Positions 17,020 to 25,087 of a stretch of DNA of 64,000 bases are shown piece by piece (positions within the stretch are counted from its first letter, which is position 1; every line of letters starts with the position of its first letter). Location of the stretch: the NCBI GenBank assembly GCA_903934295.1, contig CAIZNI010000029.1:62001-126000 (forward strand), given 5' to 3'. Both the position numbers and the translations under genes were made by a program. The notes under the pieces are model-generated. The model was not told the origin of the DNA and ran no database searches. It saw only the letters and a list, made by a program, of their open reading frames with translations. This DNA is from an uncultured beta proteobacterium. Its GTDB lineage: Bacteria; Pseudomonadota; Gammaproteobacteria; Burkholderiales; Burkholderiaceae_E.

Positions 17020-17100
17020 GCGCCCCCTAACAGGGCCTGGCCCCACGCGAGCCCTGATCCCCTCCGACCCTGACTCCGCAGGGCCTTGCGCTGCCCGGCC

Positions 17101-18360
17101 TCAGCCGATCCGCGCCGGGATGCGCACCGGCATCGACATGAAGCCGTGCACGAAGTTCGACAGCGTGCGCCGCGGCTCGCCGGTCACCTCGATCACCGGG
17201 AACCGCTTCAGGATCTCTTCCCACAGGATGCGCAACTGCAGCTCGCCCAGGCGATTGCCCACGCAGCGGTGGATGCCGAATCCGAAGGACAGGTGCTGAC
17301 GCGGCCGCGCGCGGTCGATGATGAACTGGTCGGCATGCTCGATCGACTGCTCGTCACGGTTGCCCGACAGGTACCACATCACCACCCGCTCGCCCTGGCG
17401 GATGGTCTTGCCGCCCAGCGTGGTGTCGCGTAGCGCGGTGCGGCGCATGTGCGCCAGCGGCGTCTGCCAGCGGATGATCTCGGGCACCAGGCTGGTCACC
17501 AGCGCCGGGTTCTCGCGCAGCTTGCGGTACTGCTCGGGGTTCCGGTTGAGCGCCAGCAGGCCGCCGGTGATCGAGTTGCGGGTGGTGTCGTTGCCGCCCA
17601 CGATCAGCAGCAGCACATTGCCCAGATACTCATCGGGTGACATGTTCCGGGTCGCTGGCGAATGCGCGAGCATCGAGATCAGGTCGTTGGTGGGCGGCGC
17701 ATTGACCCGCTCGTTCCACAGGCGGGTGAAGTAGGCCAGGCACTTCTCGAGTTCCTCGCGGCGCTGCTCCCAGGAGGTGACCGCGCCGCGGGCCTTGGGA
17801 TGGCCGGTGGTGATGTCGGACCACCAGGTGAGCAGATGCCGGTCCTCGAAGGGGAAGTCGAACAGCGTGGCCAGCATCTGGGTGGTGAGCTCGATCGACA
17901 CCCGGTGCACCCAGTCGAACTCCTCGCCGATCGGCAGGCTGTCGAGGATCGCGCAGGCGCGGGCCCGGATGGTCGACTCGAGCAGCGCGAGGTTGGCCGG
18001 TGCCACGATCGGGCTGACGGTGCGCCGCTGCTCGTCGTGGCGGGGCGGGTCCATCGCGATGAAGCTGGCGAAGCGCTCGCCCGGCTTGGCCTCCATCAGG
18101 GTGATGCCGCCGTGCGCGGTGTCCGAGGAGAACACCGCGTGGTTCACCTCGACCTCCATGATGTGCTTGTAGCGCGTGACCGACCAGTAGGGCCCGAAAC
18201 GGCTGTTCGCACAGTAATGGACCGGGTCCTCTTCACGCAGCCGCTCGAGGTACCAGCCGATGGTGTCGTTCTCGTGGAGATAGCCGTCGCTCGGATCGAT
18301 GTCGGCGAGCGGCATCGCCCACACCTTCTCGCGGGTCATCGGGGCGGTCGGCATGTCCAT
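17101..18360 (-). CDS. Cytochrome P450, CYP153-like
   Basis: 419-residue soluble bacterial P450. The I-helix motif GGNDTTRNSITGG carries the oxygen-activating Thr, EIIRWQTPLAHMRR holds the ExxR pair, and FGFGIHRCVGNRL gives the heme-ligand Cys at 366. The GGNDTTRNS and GIHRC-x-GNRL-x-E-x-QLRILWEE stretches are characteristic of CYP153 alkane/terpenoid hydroxylases. Terminal hydroxylation of an aliphatic or terpenoid substrate is therefore the best guess. No ferredoxin or ferredoxin reductase gene is nearby. It is followed upstream, on the same strand, by an enoyl-CoA hydratase and a luciferase-like monooxygenase gene. Confidence 0.9.
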   Translation of the reverse strand: MDMPTAPMTREKVWAMPLADIDPSDGYLHENDTIGWYLERLREEDPVHYCANSRFGPYWSVTRYKHIMEVEVNHAVFSSDTAHGGITLMEAKPGERFASFIAMDPPRHDEQRRTVSPIVAPANLALLESTIRARACAILDSLPIGEEFDWVHRVSIELTTQMLATLFDFPFEDRHLLTWWSDITTGHPKARGAVTSWEQRREELEKCLAYFTRLWNERVNAPPTNDLISMLAHSPATRNMSPDEYLGNVLLLIVGGNDTTRNSITGGLLALNRNPEQYRKLRENPALVTSLVPEIIRWQTPLAHMRRTALRDTTLGGKTIRQGERVVMWYLSGNRDEQSIEHADQFIIDRARPRQHLSFGFGIHRCVGNRLGELQLRILWEEILKRFPVIEVTGEPRRTLSNFVHGFMSMPVRIPARIG

Positions 18361-18401
18361 GGGAAGCTCCTGTCGGAAAGAAAAACGGCCGGGGTCCGCG
18401 C

Positions 18402-19193
18402 TCAGCCGCCGATGAAGTGCGGCGGACGCTTCTCGACGAAGGCGCGGGCGGCCTCGGCGTGATCGGCGGTGGCCATGCTGCGCACCTGGTGCACGGCTTC
18501 GCTGTCGATGGAGGTGCGCAGGTCGCTGCGCGCGGCCAGATTCACATTCTGCTTGATGTAGCCCAGCGCCACCGAGGGACCGCCGGCCAGCGCCGCCACG
18601 AAGGCCGCGGTCTGTTCCTGGAACAGACCCGGCGGATAGACGCGGTTCAGCAGACCCGCTTCCAGCGCCTCGTCGGCACTGAGCAGCGGCGAGAGCATCA
18701 TCAGTTCCTTGGCCCGGGCCGGACCCACCAGCTGGGTCAGGAAATAGCTGGCGCCATAGTCGCCCGACAGGCCGACCTTGGCAAAGGCCACGGTGAGGCG
18801 GGCGCTGTCGACCGCGATCCGGAAATCGCAGGCCATCGCCAGCGCCAGCCCGGCGCCGGCCGCCGCACCCGGCAGCACCGCCACGGTGGGCTTGGGGATT
18901 TCATGGAGCAGGCGCGAGGCCTCGGCGCGATCGCGCAGGCGGGTGGCGCGCTGCTCGAAACTCTGGCTGGCATCGCGACCCGCGGCCATCGACTTCACAT
19001 CGCCACCGGCACAGAAGGCCGCCCCGGCGCCGGTCAGCACGATGACCCGGACCGCCGGGTCGAACTGCGCGCGCTGCAGCGCGTCGATCAGGAGCGCCGA
19101 CATCTCGAGGTTGAGCGCGTTGCGCGCCTCGGGGCGGTTCAGGGTGAGGGTGAGGACGCCGTCTTTCAGCGACTCCAGCAGGGTCTGGTCCAT
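18402..19193 (-). CDS. Enoyl-CoA hydratase/isomerase family protein
   Basis: 263-residue crotonase-fold enzyme. N-terminal LTLNRPEARNALNLEM, the first oxyanion-hole segment GAAFCAGGDVKSMAAG and the second, GAAAGAGLALAMACDFRIA, are present. The position equivalent to one catalytic Glu is not obvious (KVGLSGDYGASYFLTQLVG), so it may be an isomerase or hydrolase of the family rather than a hydratase. It lies 41 nt upstream of the P450 and is in the same transcription direction. The family usually works on acyl-CoA esters. Confidence 0.88.
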   Translation of the reverse strand: MDQTLLESLKDGVLTLTLNRPEARNALNLEMSALLIDALQRAQFDPAVRVIVLTGAGAAFCAGGDVKSMAAGRDASQSFEQRATRLRDRAEASRLLHEIPKPTVAVLPGAAAGAGLALAMACDFRIAVDSARLTVAFAKVGLSGDYGASYFLTQLVGPARAKELMMLSPLLSADEALEAGLLNRVYPPGLFQEQTAAFVAALAGGPSVALGYIKQNVNLAARSDLRTSIDSEAVHQVRSMATADHAEAARAFVEKRPPHFIGG

Positions 19194-19246
19194 GCGGTTT
19201 CTTTCAGGTGAGTGATGCGGGTCGGGTCGGGCGGCCGGCGGCTGCC

Positions 19247-20230
19247 CTACAGGTGGGCGATCTCGCCCAGCAGTTCGTAGGAGCGCAGCCGCGCGTCGTG
19301 ATCGAAGATGGCGCCGCTGACCATCAGCTCGTCGGCCCCGGTTTCCTCGATGAATCCGTCCAGCTCACGCTTGACGGTATCGCGCGAACCGACGAACGAA
19401 CAGGTGAGCATGCGCATGACCTGTGCCTTTTCGGCCGGGGTCCAGTACTGCTCGATGTCGTCGATGGGCGGGGGCAACTGGCCGCGGGCATTGCGCATCA
19501 TGTCGGTGAAGCGCTGCTGCAGGCTGGTGAACAGGCGGCGCGCCTCGTCGTCGGTGTCGGCGATGACCACGTTGACGCCGACCATCGCGTGCGGGCGCTG
19601 CGACTGGGCCGACGGCCGGAAGTGCTCGCGATAGACATCGATCGCCTGCATCAGCGCGTCGGGGGCGAAGTGCGAGGCGAACGCGTAGGGCAGCCCGAAA
19701 TGGGCGGCGACCTGGGCGCCGAACAGGCTGGAGCCGAGAATCCACAGCGGCACCTCGAGGCCGGCGCCGGGCACCGCCCGGATGGCCTGCCCCTGCTTGA
19801 CCGGGCCGAACAGGGCCTGCAGTTCCATCACGTCTTCCGGGAAGCGCTCGGCCGACCGGGGGTCGCGGCGCATCGCGCGCATCGTGACCTGGTCGGTGCC
19901 GGGGGCCCGGCCCAGCCCCAGGTCGATGCGACCCGGGTACAGGGATTCCAGGGTGCCGAACTGCTCGGCGATGACCAGCGGCGAATGGTTGGGCAGCATG
20001 ATGCCGCCCGAGCCCACCCGGATGGTACGGGTGCCGGCGGCCACATAGCCGATGACCACCGAGGTCGCCGCGCTGGCGATGCCGGTCATGTTGTGGTGCT
20101 CGGCCATCCAGTAGCGCTGGAAACCCCAGTCCTCGGCATGCCGGGCGAGATCGAGGGTGTTGCGCAGCGCGTCGCCGGGCGTGTCGCCGCGGCGCACGGG
20201 CACGAGGTCGAGGACTGAAAGGGGGATCAT
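19247..20230 (-). CDS. LLM-class flavin-dependent oxidoreductase
   Basis: 327-residue bacterial luciferase-like TIM-barrel protein of the single-subunit group that begins [11 protein letters not shown]. Motifs [34 protein letters not shown] and [17 protein letters not shown] are all present. Such proteins use FMN or F420 to oxidise or reduce small molecules; the substrate is unknown. The ATG at 20230 begins the conserved N-terminus; an upstream in-frame start would add 26 residues without family support. It lies 53 nt from the enoyl-CoA hydratase gene. Confidence 0.88.
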   Translation of the reverse strand: MIPLSVLDLVPVRRGDTPGDALRNTLDLARHAEDWGFQRYWMAEHHNMTGIASAATSVVIGYVAAGTRTIRVGSGGIMLPNHSPLVIAEQFGTLESLYPGRIDLGLGRAPGTDQVTMRAMRRDPRSAERFPEDVMELQALFGPVKQGQAIRAVPGAGLEVPLWILGSSLFGAQVAAHFGLPYAFASHFAPDALMQAIDVYREHFRPSAQSQRPHAMVGVNVVIADTDDEARRLFTSLQQRFTDMMRNARGQLPPPIDDIEQYWTPAEKAQVMRMLTCSFVGSRDTVKRELDGFIEETGADELMVSGAIFDHDARLRSYELLGEIAHL

Positions 20231-20339
20231 GGGATGCGCGTTCGTAGTGGATGTTTCGCCGGGACGGCGCAGCGACCCGGCCCGATCGGGACTGGCAGGG
20301 GTCACCACCCGCTATTGTCGTCGGCTTTTCGATGCCGTG

Positions 20340-20882
20340 TCAGGCGAAGGGGACTTGTGTCTCGAACTTCGCGCGATTGACCGCGAAAAAGGTCCGCACA
20401 TTGCGCACATGGGCGCTGGCGGTGAACAGGCGCTGCGCCAGCGCCTGGTATGCCGGCATGTCGGGCAGCAGCACCACCAGCAGGAAATCGGGGCCCGGCG
20501 ACACCTGGTAGCACTGGGTCACCGCCGGCTCGCGGCAGGCCAGCGCCTGAAAGGCCGCCAGCCGTTCGGCGTTCTGGGCATCAAGGGTCACCTCGCACAG
20601 GGCGGTCAGCACCGACCCCAGCGCACCAGGCGCCAGCAGCGCCACCTGCCGCTCGATCACCCCGGCCTGAACCAGCCGGCGCACCCGGCGCAGGCAGGTT
20701 GGCGCCGAGGCGTGGACCCGTGCGGCCAGCGCCAGATTGCTCTGCGCGGCATCGCGCTGGAGCTCGGCCAGGATGCGCCGGTCGAGCGCATCGAGGACGG
20801 TGGCCGGGGCGCTGGGCGGAGCCGGATCCGCCGCAGGACGCCCGACGATCGGGGAAACATCACGCACAGGCGTGTCAGTCAT
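20340..20882 (-). CDS. Lrp/AsnC-family transcriptional regulator
   Basis: 180-residue regulator. An N-terminal helix-turn-helix (LDRRILAELQRDAAQSNLALAARV...) is followed by the ligand-binding RAM domain (ECKL-like region VTQCYQVSPGPDFLLVVLLPDM). About 25 extra N-terminal residues precede the usual Lrp start. It lies just upstream of the luciferase-like gene on the same strand and diverges from glmS. It probably autoregulates and controls the minus-strand P450/hydratase/oxidoreductase genes. Confidence 0.88.
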   Translation of the reverse strand: MTDTPVRDVSPIVGRPAADPAPPSAPATVLDALDRRILAELQRDAAQSNLALAARVHASAPTCLRRVRRLVQAGVIERQVALLAPGALGSVLTALCEVTLDAQNAERLAAFQALACREPAVTQCYQVSPGPDFLLVVLLPDMPAYQALAQRLFTASAHVRNVRTFFAVNRAKFETQVPFA

Positions 20883-21034
20883 GAATTTTCCCATCTTAAA
20901 AATTGACTTATATGAAATATTCGGTCAACGAAGCATGAGACTGAAATACATCCATTAAATCAAGCTGCATTTGAACATTAATTCCATTGAATCCTGACTA
21001 GCATCTGGCTTTCTTCTTTTCAAAGGCCTTCCGC
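20883..21034. promoter_or_regulatory. AT-rich divergent promoter region between the Lrp gene and glmS
   Basis: 152 bp, markedly richer in A/T than the surrounding genes, holding the start regions of both divergent genes. Several AT tracts (AAAAATTGACTTATAT, TTGAACATTAATTCC) could bind an Lrp-type protein or serve as promoters. No single -35/-10 pair is clear enough to fix. Confidence 0.4.
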
Positions 21035-22864
21035 ATGTGTGGCATCGTCGGCGCCGCCGCCTCGCGCAACATCGTCCCCCTCCTGATCGAAGGCCTGTCG
21101 CGGCTCGAATACCGCGGCTACGACTCCTGCGGGCTGGCGGTCCATCACGAGGGCAGCCTGGTCCGCTCGCGCAGCACCTCGCGCGTCACCGACCTGCGGG
21201 CCACCGTCACCGAGGCCGGGCTGGGCGCCTTCACCGGCATCGCCCACACCCGCTGGGCCACCCACGGCGCGCCGGTCACCGCCAACGCGCACCCGCACTT
21301 CTCGCCCACCGAGTCACAGGCCCGCATCGCGGTGGTCCACAACGGCATCATCGAGAATCACGACGAGCTGCGGCTGACGCTGCAGCAGGCCGGCTACCAC
21401 TTCAGCAGCCAGACCGACACCGAGGTGGTCGCCCACCTGATCGATCACCTGTACACCGATGACCTGCTCGAGGCGGTGCGCCAGGCGGTGGCGAGCCTGA
21501 AGGGCACCTATGCGATCGCGGTGCTGAGCAGCACCGAGCCGCACCGGGTGATCGGCGCGCGTTTCGGATCGCCGCTGGTGATCGGCGTGGGCGCCCAGGA
21601 GCACTTCCTGGCCTCGGACGCGATGGCGCTGGCCGGCGTCACCGACCGGATCGTCTACCTGCACGACGGCGACCTGGTCGACATCCAGCCGGGGCGTCAC
21701 TGGGTGATCGATGCCGATGGCCGTGAGGTGGAGCGCCCGGTGCTGACGGTGCAGGCGCACTCGGGCGCCGCCGAACTCGGCCCCTACCGCCATTTCATGC
21801 AGAAGGAGATCTTCGAGCAGCCGCGCTCGGTCTCCGACACCCTGGAAGGCGTCGAGGCGATCGTGCCCGAGCTGTTCGGGGACACGGCCTGGCGCGTCTT
21901 TCAGGCCATCGACTCGGTGCTGATCGTGGCCTGCGGCACCAGCTACTACGCGGGGCTGGTCGCGCGCTACTGGATCGAGCTGCTCGCCGGCCTGCCGGTG
22001 CGGGTGGAGATCGCCAGCGAGTACCGCTATAACCCGAGCGTGCCCGACCCCTCGACCCTGGTGGTGGCGATCTCGCAAAGCGGCGAGACCGCCGACACGC
22101 TGGCGGCGGTTCGCCATGCGCAGCGCCTGGGCATGACGCACAGCCTGGCGATCTGCAACGTCGCCACCAGCGCGCTGGTGCGCGAGACGCAGCTGTCCTA
22201 CATCACCCGGGCCGGCATCGAGATCGGCGTGGCCTCCACCAAGGCCTTCACCACGCAGCTGACCGCGCTCTACCTGCTGGCACTGTCGCTGGCCAAGGTG
22301 CACGGGCGTCAGAACGACGAGCAGCTGAACGCCCACCGGCAGGCGCTTCGCCACCTGCCCGCCCAGATCAGCGCGGTGCTGGCGCTGGAGCCGCAGATCA
22401 TCGGCTGGGCCGAGCAGTTCGCCCGCAAGGAGAACGCGCTGTTCCTGGGCCGCGGGCTGCACTACCCGATCGCGCTCGAAGGCGCGCTCAAGCTCAAGGA
22501 GATCTCGTACGTGCACGCCGAGGCCTACCCGGCCGGCGAGCTCAAGCACGGGCCGCTGGCGCTGGTGACCAGCGCGATGCCGGTGGTGACGGTGGCGCCC
22601 AACGACGCGCTGATCGAGAAGCTCAAGTCCAACCTGCAGGAAGTGCGCGCGCGCGACGGCCAGCTCTATGTGTTCACCGACGAGGACACGCTGATCGCGC
22701 CCTCGGCGGGCGTGCATGTGATCCGGCTGCCGGGGCACTACGGACTGCTCTCGCCGATCCCGCATGCGGTGGCGCTGCAGCTGCTGGCGTATCACACCGC
22801 GGTGGCGCGCGGCACCGATGTGGACCGACCCCGGAACCTGGCCAAGAGCGTGACGGTGGAGTAG
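21035..22864 (+). CDS. glmS: Glutamine-fructose-6-phosphate aminotransferase (isomerizing)
   Basis: 609-residue cytoplasmic enzyme that makes glucosamine-6-phosphate from fructose-6-phosphate and glutamine, the first step to UDP-GlcNAc. The N-terminal nucleophile follows the initiator Met (MCGIVGA). Glutaminase motifs [11 protein letters not shown] and HTRWATHG are present. Two SIS domains follow, with [18 protein letters not shown] and the C-terminal KSVTVE ending. The length is normal. It stands alone without glmU or glmM nearby, which is common in this group. Confidence 0.97.
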   Translation: MCGIVGAAASRNIVPLLIEGLSRLEYRGYDSCGLAVHHEGSLVRSRSTSRVTDLRATVTEAGLGAFTGIAHTRWATHGAPVTANAHPHFSPTESQARIAVVHNGIIENHDELRLTLQQAGYHFSSQTDTEVVAHLIDHLYTDDLLEAVRQAVASLKGTYAIAVLSSTEPHRVIGARFGSPLVIGVGAQEHFLASDAMALAGVTDRIVYLHDGDLVDIQPGRHWVIDADGREVERPVLTVQAHSGAAELGPYRHFMQKEIFEQPRSVSDTLEGVEAIVPELFGDTAWRVFQAIDSVLIVACGTSYYAGLVARYWIELLAGLPVRVEIASEYRYNPSVPDPSTLVVAISQSGETADTLAAVRHAQRLGMTHSLAICNVATSALVRETQLSYITRAGIEIGVASTKAFTTQLTALYLLALSLAKVHGRQNDEQLNAHRQALRHLPAQISAVLALEPQIIGWAEQFARKENALFLGRGLHYPIALEGALKLKEISYVHAEAYPAGELKHGPLALVTSAMPVVTVAPNDALIEKLKSNLQEVRARDGQLYVFTDEDTLIAPSAGVHVIRLPGHYGLLSPIPHAVALQLLAYHTAVARGTDVDRPRNLAKSVTVE

Positions 22865-22999
22865 CGCGCCCCCGGCAGCCGGCTGATCGGCGCACAGACG
22901 CACCGCGCCCGGGCCCCGACGACTCCGGCCGGCGCGATCGGTCACGGCCCCTTCATGAAGCGGTGCTAGCTTCGATGGCTGACTGAAACCGCCCGAGGG

Positions 23000-23965
23000 G
23001 TGCGCAGTGTCGATGGTGAACGCTTGAATACGCAGCCGCGGGCGCCATCGCGCCAGGGGGCTGCAGCAGGGCGACAGTGGCGCTGGGCCCGCCGGGTACT
23101 GGGGGCCGCTCTGACCATCGGCCTGGCGGGTTGCGCGCCGCAGGCCCTGCTGGTGCGCGCCGCCGCCGACCAGCTCGCCGGCCAGGGTCGGACGGCCGAG
23201 GACGATCTGGTGCTGGCGCGCGAAGCCAGTGCCTTCTACCTCAAGCTGTCCGAATCGGTTCTCGCGCAATCACCCGGGCACCTGGCGCTGGCGGAATCGG
23301 TGGCCGCGGGCTTCACCCAGTACGCCTACGCCTTCGTGGCCTTCGAGGCCGACCGTCTCGAGAGCACGGATGCGCGAGCGGCGCTTCGTCTGCGCCAACG
23401 GGCAGCGCGTCTGTACCTTCGGGCACATGTCCATGCGATGAACGCCCTGGACAGGAACAACCCCGCACTGCGCGCGGCCCTGGCCAGCACGAACGAACCG
23501 GCCCAGACCATCGCGGCCCACCTGCCCGCCGAGCAGGTGGGCGTGGCCTACTGGGCTGCCGCGTCCTGGGCGGCGTACATCTCCCTGTCGAAGGACCGAC
23601 CCGAGACCATTGCCGATCTGCCACAGGCCGTGCGCCTGGCGCGCCTGGCCTGGGAGCGCAGCCCGGCACACGGCGAGGGCGCGCTGTCGTCCCTGATGGG
23701 CAGCCTGGAAGCGGCGCGACCGGGCGGCTCACCACAACAGGCCGCCCGGTACTTCGACCGGGCCATCGCCGACGGTGCGGGCCGCAACGCCGGCGCCTAC
23801 CTGGCGAAAGCGGAGGCGCTGAGCCTGCCGGCCGGCGACCGCGCCGGCTTCGAAGCCTTGCTGCAACAGGCGCTGGCGGCGGCCGAGACGCACCGCGACC
23901 TGGGCAATGAAGTGGCGCGCGAACGCGCGACCTGGCTGCTGCAGACCATCGACGACCGCTTCTGA
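23000..23965 (+). CDS. TatT-type lipoprotein of a TRAP transporter
   Basis: 321-residue predicted lipoprotein from a GTG start. A basic N-terminus leads to a hydrophobic stretch and the lipobox LAGC with Cys at 44. The mature part is all helical with TPR-like repeats and matches the TRAP transporter T-component family (TatT, studied as Tp0956 in Treponema pallidum). It is encoded with a DctP-type binding protein and a fused permease downstream, the diagnostic TatT context. It is thought to form trimers that bind the substrate-binding protein. The start is uncertain: the GAGG at 22995-22998 is very close to the GTG. Confidence 0.78.
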   Translation: MRSVDGERLNTQPRAPSRQGAAAGRQWRWARRVLGAALTIGLAGCAPQALLVRAAADQLAGQGRTAEDDLVLAREASAFYLKLSESVLAQSPGHLALAESVAAGFTQYAYAFVAFEADRLESTDARAALRLRQRAARLYLRAHVHAMNALDRNNPALRAALASTNEPAQTIAAHLPAEQVGVAYWAAASWAAYISLSKDRPETIADLPQAVRLARLAWERSPAHGEGALSSLMGSLEAARPGGSPQQAARYFDRAIADGAGRNAGAYLAKAEALSLPAGDRAGFEALLQQALAAAETHRDLGNEVARERATWLLQTIDDRF

Positions 23966-23991
23966 GCGCTCCCCGGCCCCCTCCTGATCGC

Positions 23992-24027
23992 CTCACTGAC
24001 CCCCTCACTGACCCCCTCACTGACCCC
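23992..24027 (+). repeat. Three tandem 12-bp repeats before dctP
   Basis: CTCACTGACCCC is repeated three times without change, with a partial fourth unit after. The repeats lie in the 99-bp gap between the TatT and DctP genes. They could be variable in number and alter spacing or mRNA structure between the two genes. Confidence 0.85.
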
Positions 24028-24064
24028 CCTCACCGCTCGCCTCACCCGACACCACCACGAACCC

Positions 24065-25084
24065 ATGAACCCGTCGAGACGTCGCGCCTCCGCTTGGCTG
24101 TCGCTGGCCAGCCTGCCCAGCCTCTCTCAGGCCCAGACCGCCGCGGTCTCCCTGCGTGTCGGCAGCCTGGTTCCGAAGAACTCGCTCTACCACCAGCAAC
24201 TGCTCGAACTCGGCGAGAGCTGGCGCGCCGCGCAGGGCGGTGGCGCGAAGTTCACCGTCTTCACCGACGGCAGTCAGGGCGGCGAGGCCGAGCTGGCGCG
24301 CCGCATGCGCATCGGCCAGCTGCAGGGCGCCCTGCTGTCGGTGGTGGGGCTGCGCGAGATCGAGCCGTCCATCAGCGCGCTGCAGAACCTGCCGTTGCTG
24401 TTCAGAAACTGGGAAGAAGTCGACTTCGTGCGCGAGAAGATGCGCCCGGCCATGGAGCAGAAGTTCCTGGCCAGGGGCTTCGTCGTGCTGGGATGGGGCG
24501 ATGCCGGCTGGGTCCGCTTCTTCTCGAAGGCGCCCGCCTTTCGGCCCGACGACTTCAAGGGCATGAAGTTCTTCGCCTGGGGCAGCGAACCCGAGCAGCA
24601 GGCCATCATGAAGAGCCTGGGCTACACGCCGGTGCCGCTGGAGACCGCCGACATCCTGCCGTCCATCCAGACCGGCATGATCGAGGTCGTGCCGTCGACG
24701 CCGTACTTCGCGCTGGCCAGCCAGGTCTTCAGCACCGCCCGGCACATGCTGGAGATCAACTGGGCGCCGATCGTCGGCGCGCTGGTGGTCACCCAGAAAG
24801 CCTGGGACGCGATGTCTCCCGCCGGTCAGGCCGCCCTGCGCAGCGCCGGCGACAAGGCCGGCGTGAGCATGCGCACCAAGGCCCGGGCGGAAGTCGACGA
24901 GGCCGTCGAGGCCATGAAGAAGCGCGGACTCGTCGTCAACCGGCCCAGCCCGCAGCAGCGCCAGGAGTGGGACGAACTCGCCGAGAAGCTCTACCCGCGC
25001 ATCCGCGGCACGATGGTGCCGGCCGACACCTTCGACGAAGTGTTCCGGCATCTCGCCACCCTGCGCGCCGGCAAGGGGCGCTAG
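24065..25084 (+). CDS. TRAP transporter substrate-binding protein, DctP family
   Basis: 339-residue periplasmic binding protein. The N-terminus RRRASAWLSLASLPSLSQAQ is a short signal peptide. Then come SLRVGSLVPKNSLYHQQLLELG, the central FRPDDFKGMKFFAWGSEPEQQAIMKSLGYTPVPL with the conserved Arg-containing region, and the terminal helical segment. The family delivers organic acids or amino-acid-like ligands to the TRAP membrane subunits; this TatT-linked subgroup has no assigned ligand. It is followed 3 nt later by the fused permease. Confidence 0.85.
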   Translation: MNPSRRRASAWLSLASLPSLSQAQTAAVSLRVGSLVPKNSLYHQQLLELGESWRAAQGGGAKFTVFTDGSQGGEAELARRMRIGQLQGALLSVVGLREIEPSISALQNLPLLFRNWEEVDFVREKMRPAMEQKFLARGFVVLGWGDAGWVRFFSKAPAFRPDDFKGMKFFAWGSEPEQQAIMKSLGYTPVPLETADILPSIQTGMIEVVPSTPYFALASQVFSTARHMLEINWAPIVGALVVTQKAWDAMSPAGQAALRSAGDKAGVSMRTKARAEVDEAVEAMKKRGLVVNRPSPQQRQEWDELAEKLYPRIRGTMVPADTFDEVFRHLATLRAGKGR

Positions 25085-25087
25085 GCC

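Noticed and set aside
21000-21034. glmS ribozyme upstream of glmS
   Set aside because: The gap is only 152 bp, has no ribozyme core that I can recognise, and this element is typical of Gram-positive bacteria.
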